A stretch of 64,000 nucleotides of DNA from Gracilariopsis chorda (GCA_003194525.1 NBIV01000024.1:1-64000); one strand, 5' to 3'. Counted from the first letter of the stretch, positions 30,008 through 41,075 are shown. Program-made: numbers and translations. Notes: generated by a model not told the origin, from the letters alone.

Positions 30008-31768
30008 TCACCGTTCCGGCCCTCCCTCATCAAAGCACCACAAGCTCACTATCCCGTCATTCGCGCAACTCGCCAGCAGACTCTGTCGCGCATTCCACTC
30101 CACATCGAACACCGCCCCCTCAGCAGACCCCAAAGTCTGCACCACCTCGCTACTCTCAACGTCCCAAATATACACGCGTCCGTCTTCGCTACCCCCAATC
30201 ACAACGTCTTCCCGCGGTCCAAATCCACTTCTCACAAAGTTCTTGCTAGTATTCTGATGTCCTTTAAAGCGCTTTACCGCCTTTGTCAACCGAATATCCC
30301 AAAGTCGGTTCGAGTTGTCCTTCGAGCTTGACACCATAAGCGACCCAGACTCATTGATCTCCACCGACGTAACCTCTCCCAAATGCGCGCTCACACTCCG
30401 TACGCACAGTCCGCTCACAACGTCCCAGAACTTGATACTAGAGTCCTTGCTCCCCGTCACAATCAAGTTTCCCCTCCCGTTAAACGCCACACTGCCAATC
30501 GAGCTCTTGTGTCCCGCAAAGCTTTTCAGCAACGTCTGCGTCTCCGTATCATACAACCTCACCACCCGATCGTACCCGCCACTAGCCACAGCGTTTCCCC
30601 TGGCGTGCAACTGCACCGCGTAAACATCACTGGCGTGCCCGTGTAATGCAGCCCTACAAACACCTTCCCCGCCGCGAGTCTCCCCGTTCACACCGGGTCT
30701 ACCCACCCATTCGCCGTCCTTTTTCACGGGCCATTCCTGCGTATCGCGCATATCCTGCAATTGAGAGCTGTCCCAAATTCGGACGCTGCCGTCCCCACTG
30801 GCGCTTGCAACTAGAACACCGTTGGCAGTCGCACTCAGGTCCCACACCCTTGAACGATGTCCACGCAAAACGCTTTCGCATGTGCCGCTCTTCGTGTCCC
30901 ACATACGTACCGTATTGTCACTTGATCCGCTTGCAAGTGTGCTGCCCTCCTCACCGACAAATGTAACACACTTGACGTTTCCCGTATGCGCTACCAATTG
31001 GCGTTGCAGCTTGTTGGGGATTACAACACATTCGTAGTCCTCCAGGAGCGTACCGATGCGCGGTGGTGCTTTTGGCGCGTGTCGTGATGAGCCGATTTGA
31101 AAGGCAAGCGCCTGTTGAAAGAGGTGCACAAGGCGAGCGGGCGGAATGTCACTGGCGTCGATAAGTCTTTCCGCGTTGGCTGAGCGTACACGCGGGATGA
31201 AAGCGTCTCTCTGGAAGCTGTTGAAGTCGAGAAGACGAGAGTATTGTTCAACCAGAGCCATTCTACTGTGTGTGACGCCGTCCCACTCTCGGAATGACGG
31301 CGCATCTGTAACTGACTTGCAGGTGAGAAGATAACACATATCGCGAAATTCATCGGTGGTACGCGCGTATGCCTCGAGTTCCTTGAGTTGCCGTTGCAGA
31401 AGTGAGAACGCTTTGAGGTGTTGCTGCTCGTCAATAAGCTCGAGAAATTGTTGTCTGTGGACGGCGAACTTGAAGACCTTCATGCTTTTAAAGGTTGTGC
31501 GCGTCAGAAGTCGCTCGACTTCCTGCCAGTCGCCGCCTAAGATGGCGCGTTTCATGCGTCGAAGTTGCGATCGTTTTGCGGCGGCGTTGCGAATTTTGAC
31601 GTTGGTCTCGTCTTGAACGACCATTGAAGAGTTGTAGTATCCCTCATCTTGTAGGTACTGAATGATGGTTTGGATTATCTCGTGCTTGACGCTTGGGTCG
31701 GCTGGGTCGAAGATGGAGTGGTCTAGCACGGCGGCACGGAGCGAGCGGTCGCTGAGGCGCTGATCCAT
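30008..31768 (-). CDS. LisH-CTLH-WD40 repeat protein
   Basis: The 586-residue protein starts at the ATG at 31768 (MDQRLSDRSL); the open frame reaches further upstream to 31945 without looking conserved. Residues ~25-60 fit a LisH dimerisation motif (IIQTIIQYLQDEGYYNSSMVV), and ~75-130 fit a CTLH motif (AILGGDWQEVERLL). At least six WD40 repeats follow, for example VKCVTFVGEEGSTLASGSSDNTVRMWD (split as usual), GSVAFNGRGNLIVTGSKDSSIKFWD and VFDVEWNARQSLLASCANDGIVSLW. This architecture is shared by Smu1, WDR26/Gid7 and WDR47. I cannot choose among them. It is probably a scaffold for a nuclear or ubiquitin-related complex. Confidence 0.8.
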   Translation of the reverse strand: MDQRLSDRSLRAAVLDHSIFDPADPSVKHEIIQTIIQYLQDEGYYNSSMVVQDETNVKIRNAAAKRSQLRRMKRAILGGDWQEVERLLTRTTFKSMKVFKFAVHRQQFLELIDEQQHLKAFSLLQRQLKELEAYARTTDEFRDMCYLLTCKSVTDAPSFREWDGVTHSRMALVEQYSRLLDFNSFQRDAFIPRVRSANAERLIDASDIPPARLVHLFQQALAFQIGSSRHAPKAPPRIGTLLEDYECVVIPNKLQRQLVAHTGNVKCVTFVGEEGSTLASGSSDNTVRMWDTKSGTCESVLRGHRSRVWDLSATANGVLVASASGDGSVRIWDSSQLQDMRDTQEWPVKKDGEWVGRPGVNGETRGGEGVCRAALHGHASDVYAVQLHARGNAVASGGYDRVVRLYDTETQTLLKSFAGHKSSIGSVAFNGRGNLIVTGSKDSSIKFWDVVSGLCVRSVSAHLGEVTSVEINESGSLMVSSSKDNSNRLWDIRLTKAVKRFKGHQNTSKNFVRSGFGPREDVVIGGSEDGRVYIWDVESSEVVQTLGSAEGAVFDVEWNARQSLLASCANDGIVSLWCFDEGGPER

Positions 31769-32530
31769 GTGGCGGGGTGTTTTCGGCGATGCGTGCCGGT
31801 GTGGGATGGAGAGCGTGCGCTCAATTGCCGCCCTCTCTCGTGCATTTGTTGATTTTTGGCTTTTCGCTGCGCACCTTCTCACAAACGTTTCTGCAACGCT
31901 ATTGGATGAATCCGATTTGCACCTCACCGCTCCGAGAGCCCACATTGTGCTCTCCTCCCAAAGATAGCTATGCCCTTCTCTTGGAGCATCGCACTTCTGA
32001 GTGTACGCTCACAACAACCTCCGCATTCAAATTTCACGGACGTTCTCTCTCTCGGCGCCGGCAAGCTGAATCCTGACCAAGAGGCGCGAAGATTTGATAC
32101 CCCAACCCTTGCTGCCTTCAGCGATTTCGACCCCCAAGTTATCCTCAGGGAAAACGAGAATAGTTGACTTCAAATCAAGCGATCGTACATTTCCATGAAA
32201 CCGCGCGTAGGATTAGTTGCAACGAATATGTTCTCCGCCCGCTGAAGCTATCCTCGTCGATCGCATTTCAGTGGCGAGTGAACTGCAATTCACTAGGGTG
32301 GCGAAATGGGTCTGAGCACCTAGTTTAAGATAAGAGGAAGAGGTTTCATATTATTGCCTCCCTCTCGACAAAGTTCGAGGGTACAGAATTTAGTTCTGCA
32401 GCCTCCTCTACGAACGTTTTCGTAGCCTCTGCATAGAAAAGACAAGTTTGTAAGTGTATTTGTGAGGTCGTGCTCCTAATTCCGGACACAAGGTAATGTT
32501 AAAGGTTATGGCTTCCTAGAACAAGTTCTC
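31769..32530. other. Intergenic, no gene seen
   Basis: The region lies upstream of the LisH/WD40 gene and must contain its promoter. Short open frames here are shadows. I see no repeat or RNA gene. Confidence 0.4.
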
Positions 32531-32583
32531 TTTGTAGTAAGTTTTAGACGACTAGCTATATCTCGTCGAAAACTTACTACAAA
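32531..32583. repeat. Short hairpin-forming inverted repeat
   Basis: Two 21-base arms (32531-32551 and 32563-32583) are complementary with one mismatch and enclose an 11-base AT-rich loop (CTAGCTATATC). The left arm begins TTTGTAGTAAGTTTT. It may be a small inverted-repeat transposon relic or a transcribed hairpin. Confidence 0.7.
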
Positions 32584-32746
32584 TGATCTGAAGTCTCTTC
32601 GTCGATGGCTACCCACTAGATATTACTACTAGGCCAGCGCAATGTAGCAATTTCTACTTGCATCGTGCGACGGCGTCGCCGACAGCAATCTGCAATCGAA
32701 GGTGTGAGCTCCTCTCAAGCCTATCTTCAGGCTTTTCTGCGTTGTC

Positions 32747-33513
32747 TTGTTCGTTCGCATTCTCACCCTCAACCCATTACTTCTGCTTGCATTGCGGAGA
32801 CGTAACAGCGCCACGCGCCCTGCAACGTTGGCAAAACAAGCGTTTTCGACTGAGAAAGTGAAGCTCTTGTCACTTTCTTCCAATGCAAGAAAGCATCAAC
32901 AACAAAGCTCAAGACCTCACTTCTCTCATATGCGAGATAAGTAGCACACATCCCGTTCATATCATCTGGATACCGGCACATATTGGAATCGATCGCAATG
33001 AGCGAGTGGACAATTTGGCAAAGTCAGGCCTGGAGCTGCCACTGACATCTCAGGTAGCAGTGCCAATAAACTCCTTGGATGCAAAAGCACGAATACAGAA
33101 GACTGCACGAACGCATGGTCTTCTACGAGAGTGGCCTGAGTTCATAAAGTGCGATGCGAAAGCAAGAACAGCGAAAGTGTTACTAGCACAATTCTTCACG
33201 CGGCACGTGTCAAAACTCCATCCGGTTGTAACCTTCCTCGAGAAAAAACGCTGTTTATGCGACTGTCCATGCAGGGCAAAGAAGGATGTTGATCACTACG
33301 TGCTACGGTGCCAGTTGACTAAGCACGCCAGGAGAGAACACTTACCAAGTTGGCGCGAGCGAAGGGGAAAGTCAGTCAAGGATATTATTAGACAGTGGCC
33401 GCGGAAATTCCTTGGTTTCCTGCGGAGAGAAAAGTATCTTTAACCAGATATGTTTTACCCTTATGCTGTAGTTAGACATCAAGGGCCCACAATAAAGAAG
33501 AAGAAGAACAAAT
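32747..33513 (+). mobile_element. 3' end of a non-LTR retrotransposon (LINE)
   Basis: The C-terminal end of a LINE ORF2 (RNase H then zinc-finger) is followed by a short 3' region and an AAG-rich tail (CACAATAAAGAAGAAGAAGAA, ending near 33512). The 5' part of the element is missing, as is usual for 5'-truncated LINE copies. The exact 5' edge is not visible. Confidence 0.65.
32883..33443 (+). pseudogene. LINE ORF2 fragment: RNase H and C-terminal zinc finger
   Basis: The 186-residue frame contains the second half of an RNase H domain (VHIIWIPAHIGIDRNERVDNLAKSGLE, with the NERVD/A-K block) and a C-terminal Cys/His pattern (CDCPCRAKKDVDHYVLRC) like that at the end of many LINE reverse transcriptases. 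The first part of RNase H is broken: the motif continues upstream in another frame (KLLSLSS before 32880), so a frameshift is present. No reverse-transcriptase core is left in the window. Confidence 0.7.
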
Positions 33514-36500
33514 CTCTACCGAACTGAAATAATACATAGGTCTCTTGCCGCTGCGTATGCCGATTTTCCCACAACGCCAATCTATGAGAAAGGAGAAGCA
33601 GGACAATCCTTCTAGTTATCGACGTCGGAATGACGATGGCGGAGCTAAAGGCTGAGGAAGGCTAAGCTTTCACCAGGGATCGAAGGCTAGCTTCAATGAA
33701 GCTAAGGATTCATGCTAATAGCAATTCAAAGCATGCGGCACTTACCTTTCCAAAGTTATTCTTGCAGAGGAGTCTTTATCTTCCCAACGTAACGTGCCAC
33801 GTCATGATGATAGAAACGCCCCGTATATGTACACAAACACATAAACTACACGCACATAAACCGACACTAATCCATGCAAAGCTAAGTTACGCCACTTTAA
33901 AGCCTAACAAGACATGGGAGTGTGCGAGGTGTTCCTACGCTTCCTCTCAGTAAACGCAGCAAGGTTTCTTCACAAAGAGTCGTGATGGTTCTTGAAGAAG
34001 TGCTTTGACTTTTTCGTGATCAAGTTGATTAACCAAAAACAATTCTAAATATAGCCTCTCTGTAAGAATGAGGCAGCTACTGGCTGCTGAAGGAAAGAAG
34101 GAGGAGGACGAAGGGAAGGACCGAAGTCAGTAAACTATACATATGTCATATCGGCGATCTGCTGTTGTCTTCCACAGACAGCTGGAGCTCGGCTGCACTA
34201 ACTCCTCCAGGAATTGCACAAGAAGGCAAGCGTACCCAAAAGTCTGCTGATTTGTTAAGCTCAAAGAAAACTTGTGTCTGAACTTCCGATAGCGATTCTC
34301 ACCAGCAGCTTCATAACGAAAGATGACATATTGGAAGAGTAACCGGTCATTTAGTTTTTCAGTAAGAGGAAGAGCTGACTGTGTGAAGTCGCATGACTCT
34401 CTTTCACTGTTAAAGATTCTTGAATTATTACAAGAATTCTTGCAAGGCAATCAACAAGAAGTCAACCAGTAAATGAGTGTTGCGCACGGTTCATAGTCTC
34501 AAGCGAACGTAAAAGCAAGTGATGTATCTAGATGGCAGGAGATACAGAAGATTCGTAGGCTTGGTGTCTTTAAGATACTGTGACCTCGGAGACAATCTCA
34601 AGGCATGATTGTAGTCGTTTCTATCTAGTATTAAGAGACACTCAAACTCCCTATGGATAGGGGTTGCACGGTCGCCAAAATGCGTCTCTTCCAGAGAAAC
34701 ATGCTGTCTACCATACATAAAACGAGATATGAGGAAGAGAGATAAGAGCAAGGCACATACGCCGTTGTAAGCATAAGGACCGCTGGGATTGAGGTGTCAA
34801 GCACTGTTTCTCTTATTCTTTGCTCTCGCAAGGGCATCTAAGGTTATAACGAGTTGCGACTGGTGAGCTCAGCAATGAATGGAAAAGAAAGGTATGATTT
34901 TAAAACCCTTGATGTCTTCGATAAGAGATGAACCTGTTTCAACTGTAACTAACCTTATGAAGAGCAGGGCATCTAGACCTGACTTACGTTGTCGAGCATT
35001 TCTTCAATAAACATTACCATATCACTTTCAAATCTGGACAACTGTTCACGATGTTTTTGATAATGTGTGGCTGTAAGCCTTACTTTCACGCGAGCTCTCG
35101 CCCAGGTGGAACCTTCTAGACCGTTCCGGTAGTTAAAAATCTATTTAGTCCAGCTACTGCACCGTCTCGGTCTCTATCCTGGAGGAACAAGATAGACAAG
35201 TAGAAGATTAGCAGTAAAGGATAATACGGTTGTCCGTATCCGGCTGGCTGCAGAGGCTGTTGTTGTAACACTGAAACTGGAGAGGCGGCACGATGGAAGG
35301 TCTGGCTGGTTCTGAGGAGAGAACGCCAGACTTCATCTCCTTTAATAGAGTCTAATGGCTACAATCGATACATCTAGAAGATCCTGACACTACATTACGG
35401 GACACTAACGTCGGAGACAGAGCTTGTAGTCTGTCTTCGACTGAGCTCCGTGGCCCTACAGGTACGTCTGTGTTACAGTTGTCAGCTCTGGTCTTCTAAG
35501 TCTATTCTATTCTACTCTACCGATTCTCCCACAGGTTTCCAATTTACCCTTTGGGTTGAATACCATACGGAACGCGCTTACCGCCGTGCCAGCGCAAAAG
35601 GCCCGTCATCGGAGAAATCGACAGTTTTGGCTCAGTTTGACAAATATGATTACAGGCATCCGGACAACATAAGGTTACCTGTACACCATGTTCTAGAGGG
35701 TGGAACTTATCAAGCTGATGACAAGACTGCCATGATGATCTGGCACCGCACGCTATGTTTGTTTCATAAGATGTATGGAAATGGCTTTTTTTGTTAACTA
35801 TCAAATGGTTCTTTGACAGTAGCGTCAATGGCGGTTGATTCTGTTTTGGATCTTTTCTTGCAAGATGAGCTCGCTGCCGCCATCGCAAGCGTGAACACGC
35901 TGCATAGTGTTAGGGCATTCTCTAGTACCTTCTACTCAGATATTCTCTTTCCATAATATGAAACATCGATATCCAGAGTTGCAACCCCTCCTGAATGCTG
36001 GTAAAGATAACCATTTGGAGCCGACAATCATACCAGAAAAAAATCTCTTTACAGAACATCTCAGACGTCCGCTTCGACATGTTGCGGAAATTATGGAGTG
36101 GTATAGATGAGATGACCATCAATTCAAATGGCTGGACAGAGACTGTATCTCTCTCAAAGTTTTGAATCAGAATTGTCCCAAGAGGAACTCAATTGTGTAG
36201 AACGGACTGAATGGGTTGAAGAACAGTTGCAGTTTCGTTCAGTCTTGAGCTACGTGTATGTATTTTTTTCTGAAAGTGCTTTTTAACTCATTTCACACGA
36301 GACTTGAATCCTCTTTTCTTGTGAGTGCGGGAGAAGTTGACGAGAGATATAATGACCGTAAGGGTTAGCGGTCTAAACGGGTTCATTGCGTCTAACAGCA
36401 TTAAAATTGTTAATTTTTGCGCGTAAATTCAAAGTCCATATTGCAATACCTAACAGTGTGGTATCAGGGCGACGTGTCGTTGCTAGGATTTTTCTTGCAA

Positions 36501-37203
36501 TCTCATCAACCATCACGGACGTGGTGCTCATAGAAATGAAAGAGGAAGCACAACTTTGAGCTAAACTTTTGCCACAATTGTTCAGGATCGAGGACTTCAC
36601 CTGTAAAGTTCTCTCAACAGGAAGCACTCTCATGAAATAATTACATGCTTGCGGTAAACTGCTTATCTACAAAACATTGCGTCAAATCAAGAACTGCAGT
36701 CCACAAGTGAGGCACTTCAAAAAAGATGCTTGGAGTCGCCCAGTAGTGTGAAGAAACCTATTATATGGTTATCATTCTTTCTTTTTTGGGTCAAATACTA
36801 TTTGATACTATAGCATGTGCTATACATAGCTTTCAGCGGTCGACACCGCAGAAGTCAATGAGTGGATTCCTAAGCTTTACCCATCTCGGTCGTGCTCTCT
36901 CAGCAAATCAGCTGTCTTGCATGAGTTTTATCTCAACGTAGTCACAATCTTCCTGCGTGGTACAGAGTACTTGATCGTTAGAATAGACCTCTTTCTGCCA
37001 AAACATGTCGCAAGCTCCAATACCACGTCCAATTCAATGTCTAGAGAGAGGGACTATACATGCAACAATGGGTATCTCAGGAGTGTACGCATGGGTAGTA
37101 CCAAACCCGTACTTAAGCCTCGACAAGCCTTGTCTCCTTATGAGTCTGCCGTCCCATACACCCTGCAACTGGATCGCCTGCCGAGCTCTGCACACTCTCA
37201 ACC
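33514..37203. other. Long AT-richer intergenic stretch, no gene recognised
   Basis: About 3.7 kb. Open frames on both strands (for example 33696-33953 plus, 34450-34127 minus, 35450-35797 plus) are short and show no domain. No tRNA or CRISPR-like array is seen. The last part must hold the promoter of the secreted-protein gene at 37204. Confidence 0.45.
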
Positions 37204-37776
37204 ATGGCACGTCTTACCATTTTCCTGCTTTGCCTAGCATTCTTGTGCGCCAGCACCATGGCTGGTGTGGTCGCTAAGAAGAAGGACGACATTCCCGCTT
37301 CTAAGATTGTGGAAGACGCACTTGAGAAGAACGAAGTCGATCTCTCAACGAGCGCTCGTGGATATGGTCACCGTGGTCACGGCCATGGCTATGGCTATGG
37401 CCACGGCTACCCCTATGGTTACTATGCCCCCTACGGGCCGTACCGTCCGTATGGTCCGTACTACTATCCTCCTGGTCCCCGCCCTCGCCCGCGTCCGTTT
37501 GTTCCCCGCCCTCGTCCTCCGGCCCCTCGTCCCCCGGCGCCTCGTCCCCCGGCGCCTCGTCCCCCGGCACCTCGTCCGCGCCCGAGGCCGTTCGTCCCCC
37601 GTCCGAGGCCGGTCGTCCCACCGCCACGCCCGCTTCCTCAGCTCTTCATCCCGCCGAGGCCGCAGGTCGTCGTAGAAGCCCCGAGGAGGAGGAGGAGAAG
37701 GAGGTGCCGTGGCTCGGATTCTGACTCCGATGGCAATGGTGATGACAGCAGCTGCAGCGACAGCGACAGCGACTAA
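37204..37776 (+). CDS. Secreted low-complexity protein, Gly/Tyr/His- then Pro/Arg-rich
   Basis: The 190-residue protein has a signal peptide (residues 1-20, ARLTIFLLCLAFLCASTMAG). A short charged propeptide-like part (to ~50) is followed by a Gly/Tyr/His block (RGHGHGYGYGHGYPYGYY), a Pro/Tyr block, four tandem copies of APRPP-type units (residues ~103-126), further PRPRP motifs, a run of seven arginines with one cysteine (RRRRRRRC), and an acidic Ser/Asp tail (GSDSDSDGN ... SDSDSD). The basic-then-acidic end is unlike extensins I know. It is probably an extracellular-matrix or surface protein. Codon use and the clean single frame support a real gene. No family is recognised. Confidence 0.75.
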   Translation: MARLTIFLLCLAFLCASTMAGVVAKKKDDIPASKIVEDALEKNEVDLSTSARGYGHRGHGHGYGYGHGYPYGYYAPYGPYRPYGPYYYPPGPRPRPRPFVPRPRPPAPRPPAPRPPAPRPPAPRPRPRPFVPRPRPVVPPPRPLPQLFIPPRPQVVVEAPRRRRRRRCRGSDSDSDGNGDDSSCSDSDSD

Positions 37777-38868
37777 GCCGTAGCTACGTGATCAAAGATC
37801 CGCTGCTGCTGGAATACTACCTTGATATTGCTTCGAATGGTGTTTTGGCGACTCAAAGGCTTGTCGCACGACTGGGCTTTGTATTCTCTAGTTGCATAAT
37901 GAAACGCAAAATGTTCTGTTGAAACCTTCCCGTAAGGACAACTTAGTAAAATCCTTTCGTCTTGTTGTCTTGCATTGAAATCCCTCTTTACTTCGCCTGC
38001 CCTTAGCAAATCCCGAGTCGAGTCAGTAATGAAAGATGATGTGCTACTTGTAGCAGAACAACTTGACTTACAATGCTGATTCTGGAGAAACAGCGTTGCA
38101 TTCCCTATACTCGCATTGGTTTGCTCTTGCATCAACTGGAGCTCACAGATTTAATTGAGGTGTAGTAAATACTTAACAAAAGATATGTGCGACCGAACGA
38201 TGAATATTGTTGAGTGGAAATCACAAGTACAAGAGATCCAGCTATATTCTTCAGCAATTACCCGGCCAACTATCTAGATACATATATTCCAGAGAAGTTT
38301 AGGGATATAGGTCAGTTTAAATAATAAGGGCACAGATTGTCTAACACTGTACGTTCACGCACGTGAAGTATGTCCATGTTGCTAGTTTGAGAGGATATGC
38401 TGGATTCTTCGAGCACAGTCAATGCATCCTATCCCTCTGGCGGTGAGTTAGATACTACAAAGGAAAAGGTTTACATTAACCAGTACTACCCCTTCCCTTT
38501 CGGTGCGCGGTAGTCGACGCAAGCAGTGGCGTGATCAATGCAATGGAGCTTGGGGATCAACATATGCTTTGCGTCCAACCAATCAGCGACTTACAGAATG
38601 TGATTGGATCAGAACGGAAGTGGCTGCGGTTCGTGGAATAGTTTGTTACCCTTGGTACAAACACAGTACTGAATCAGTACTACTGATTGTATTTCTGTAG
38701 TCTACTTTGGCAGTCGACCACTTTCCATTGCATGCCTGTCACTAGTAGCCGTAGATAGCCGCCATCGTGCGGCTAGTTAGCCCAAGCAGAACAGCGTTAA
38801 TAGAACCTCTCTTCCAGTGATGACGTTCACATCGTGACGGTTCGAATGCTAACCCTTTACTCTCTGCC
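37777..38868. other. Intergenic, no gene recognised
   Basis: The 1.1-kb interval contains only short frames without motifs and the presumed promoter of the Gemin7-like gene. Confidence 0.4.
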
Positions 38869-39138
38869 ATGGAAGAGTGTGCTTCAGATGCTGCTGCCTC
38901 AAGGCTTCGCTACCTTTCATCGCTAAAGTCCATGATTGGAAAGGGCCCTGTACATCTTCACCTTCACGACACTGAAGAACCCCGCGAAGCTTCCGAAATC
39001 CTCGCCATCAAGCCTGACCCTTTAGCGTTTTTGGTCAAGGATCTTCAAACCCCTTTGGGATGTTTGAAATCGGCCATCATTCGGGGTGAAGATGTGCGCC
39101 GTGTCGATGTTACTCTCAACAAGAGCAAGCAGAGTTAA
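38869..39138 (+). CDS. Gemin7-like Sm-fold protein
   Basis: The 89-residue protein resembles Gemin7 of the SMN complex, which helps load Sm rings on spliceosomal snRNAs. Matching features are RLRYLSSLKSMIGKGPVHLHLHD (helix then first strands of an Sm fold), FLVKDLQTPLGCLKSAIIRGEDVRRVDV (Gemin7 has LQTPIG in the same place and a following helix and strand). The length fits a minimal Sm-like protein. Similarity is judged by eye, so it could be another LSm-type protein. It converges tail-to-tail with the bZIP gene, 67 bases apart. Confidence 0.55.
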   Translation: MEECASDAAASRLRYLSSLKSMIGKGPVHLHLHDTEEPREASEILAIKPDPLAFLVKDLQTPLGCLKSAIIRGEDVRRVDVTLNKSKQS

Positions 39139-39205
39139 ATGAGATGCGTCATGAATCAAATTGGCACGTCATAAGGTGTTTTCTCCCTTTGCACAACGCC
39201 ATTTC

Positions 39206-40522
39206 TCAATCCCATTGTTTTGCATCACCTTGCAGATAACCTGGGCATACATCAATGTTCAAAGAACACCCTTGATTCAACGCATTATTCACGATTATGC
39301 CCTGCTTTCGAAATTCTTCAATCGTTACACATCCGGACTGTGCCAAGACTATCAACACTTTCTTAAGTTTTTCGTTTTCCCTGTGGAGCAGTCTCAAGTT
39401 GCTTTCTAATTCTTGCTTCGTCGAACCCGCCTTACCTCGGCATTTCTGTACTGCTTCTCTGGAAGAGACACGTCTTTGCTCTGTTCTTCTCTGCTCTTCC
39501 CTTTGTAGAGCTTCGTTTTTCAGCTTGGTTAGCTCTACAACTCTCTCCGCTTCGGGTAGGTTTGACAAATCATTCACCAGTTTTCTCATGCGAGACTGTT
39601 CTTCTCCCCTGCGCTTGAGGATAGTCCGCCGCCGTGCAATTGCACGTCGTCGATCTCGAGTACTTTTTCGATCCAGAATTCCCGGTTTGCTGTCATCTTT
39701 CGTATTCGAGGCGAACGCTTCCACACTCGTAGTAAGTGTGGCGTTTGTGTCATGGAACAGGACATCTTCCGGAAGCATGTCTTGCAAAAACTCGTTTTCC
39801 GCATTCGTCATTTTCTCAAAAGTGGGGAGTGAATATGTGTCTTGAACCGGTCCACCGCCAGATATTTGCTCATACGTTTCCAGACCTTTCAAAGAACTCC
39901 ATACTGGATTATCTATCGCAGAAGTATTTGTTTCAACTTGCACAGTTTCCAACTTGTCGTTAAAGCCTGACTGGTCGTTTGCTTCGCGCGGGCTGCACAT
40001 ATTGTCTAGGGTCGTGTTGACGTCGTCGATTGACCTTATGAAATCTAGAGCGCTGTCATTCTCCAAAACCGGAAGGCCGTTTGAATACGAGCTTGTCACT
40101 AGTTCCTCAAATTGATCGGAATAACGCGGTAGCAAAGTCTCTGTTCGATTGAGGTTTGTCAGGGACAAGGGATTTGCTGATACTGGAATGGTTGAGTCAA
40201 TGTTTGGGGGCAGTAGCTGGATCTTTCCATTCCTCCTGGATTCGAGTGAAAAGAAGATCCCCTCTTTGCTCTTCTTTGTGGAAGAGAATTCCTCATTCTT
40301 ATGTTCATGAGCAAGTGCTTGCAGAACTTTCCTAGCCAGAATGGTTGCTTGTATGATGGTGTCAGTATTCAATACGTACTCATCTTCAAAACGAATCACA
40401 CTAGCTTCATCAGGGCGGTCTTTCTTACAACTAGGATCGTAGATATCCTTGTCTGACGAGCGTTCGAAAATATATCCGGCCCTCAAAGAATTCTGTCGAC
40501 TGTATTGACATTCAGAAGTCAA
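39206..40522 (-). CDS. bZIP-like transcription factor with atypical basic region
   Basis: The 438-residue protein has no recognised domain in its acidic N-terminal 280 residues, which may serve in activation. A strongly basic, helical part (RDRRRAIARRRTILKRR) precedes a candidate bZIP at ~residues 345-395: RRVSSREAVQKCRGKAGSTKQELE followed by leucine-spaced ESNLRLLHRENEKLKKVL. Canonical bZIPs have N-x7-R in the basic part. Here the Asn position is Ser (SREAVQKCR), so DNA recognition may differ. The gene lies next to the Gemin7-like gene, tail to tail. Confidence 0.6.
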   Translation of the reverse strand: MTSECQYSRQNSLRAGYIFERSSDKDIYDPSCKKDRPDEASVIRFEDEYVLNTDTIIQATILARKVLQALAHEHKNEEFSSTKKSKEGIFFSLESRRNGKIQLLPPNIDSTIPVSANPLSLTNLNRTETLLPRYSDQFEELVTSSYSNGLPVLENDSALDFIRSIDDVNTTLDNMCSPREANDQSGFNDKLETVQVETNTSAIDNPVWSSLKGLETYEQISGGGPVQDTYSLPTFEKMTNAENEFLQDMLPEDVLFHDTNATLTTSVEAFASNTKDDSKPGILDRKSTRDRRRAIARRRTILKRRGEEQSRMRKLVNDLSNLPEAERVVELTKLKNEALQREEQRRTEQRRVSSREAVQKCRGKAGSTKQELESNLRLLHRENEKLKKVLIVLAQSGCVTIEEFRKQGIIVNNALNQGCSLNIDVCPGYLQGDAKQWD

Positions 40523-41075
40523 GGTATTGATTCGTTGTTCATAAATAGTGTGCGTTCGAAGAAGTCAGTTGCTGTTTAGTACAGCCAAGCGCTTTACGTC
40601 TCCCAGGAGGTCTTGAAGGTATTGCGTATGATAATGGAGTTTGACTTACAGGTTTCCTCCGTTCGCTTCCACCATTGATCGCGGATCTTCCACGATTTGA
40701 ATACATAAGATAGACACGGAAGAGAATCCCTTCGGAAGGTGACCTTTCTGCGATGGCCGTGAAGACCATCTTCATATATATGATCAGGAGAAGGTAAAGC
40801 AACATACAACATCTAGGAGTCGGTTCGAAACGACTATTTCATTTCGCGTGCACAAGTCCGTTTACGTTGTACTAAAGCGTACTGTTTCAATAAAAAGATT
40901 CATTGCTTCACTACAAGTTATATGCTATGGGACTTCATTGTTGGTGACCATAGCAAAGAAGAGATGCTCGTTGAAAAACCAATCTCCAGCTCAAGATCAC
41001 AGAAGATCCGTCGATCTTCTGGAATTCAACTACAGGAGTGCAAGGTCATGTGAAGCTCCGAGTAGTGGAAATTGC
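40523..41075. other. Intergenic, no gene seen
   Basis: The 553 bases between two minus-strand genes include the bZIP promoter and the FkbM gene's 3' end. The frames present have no motif. Confidence 0.4.

Noticed and set aside
31769..31945. 59-residue N-terminal extension of the LisH/WD40 protein
   Set aside because: The sequence is not LisH-like or signal-like, and the ATG at 31768 sits just before the conserved part.
38827..38862. GGTTCGAATGC resembling a tRNA B box
   Set aside because: No A box, anticodon arm or acceptor pairing upstream.
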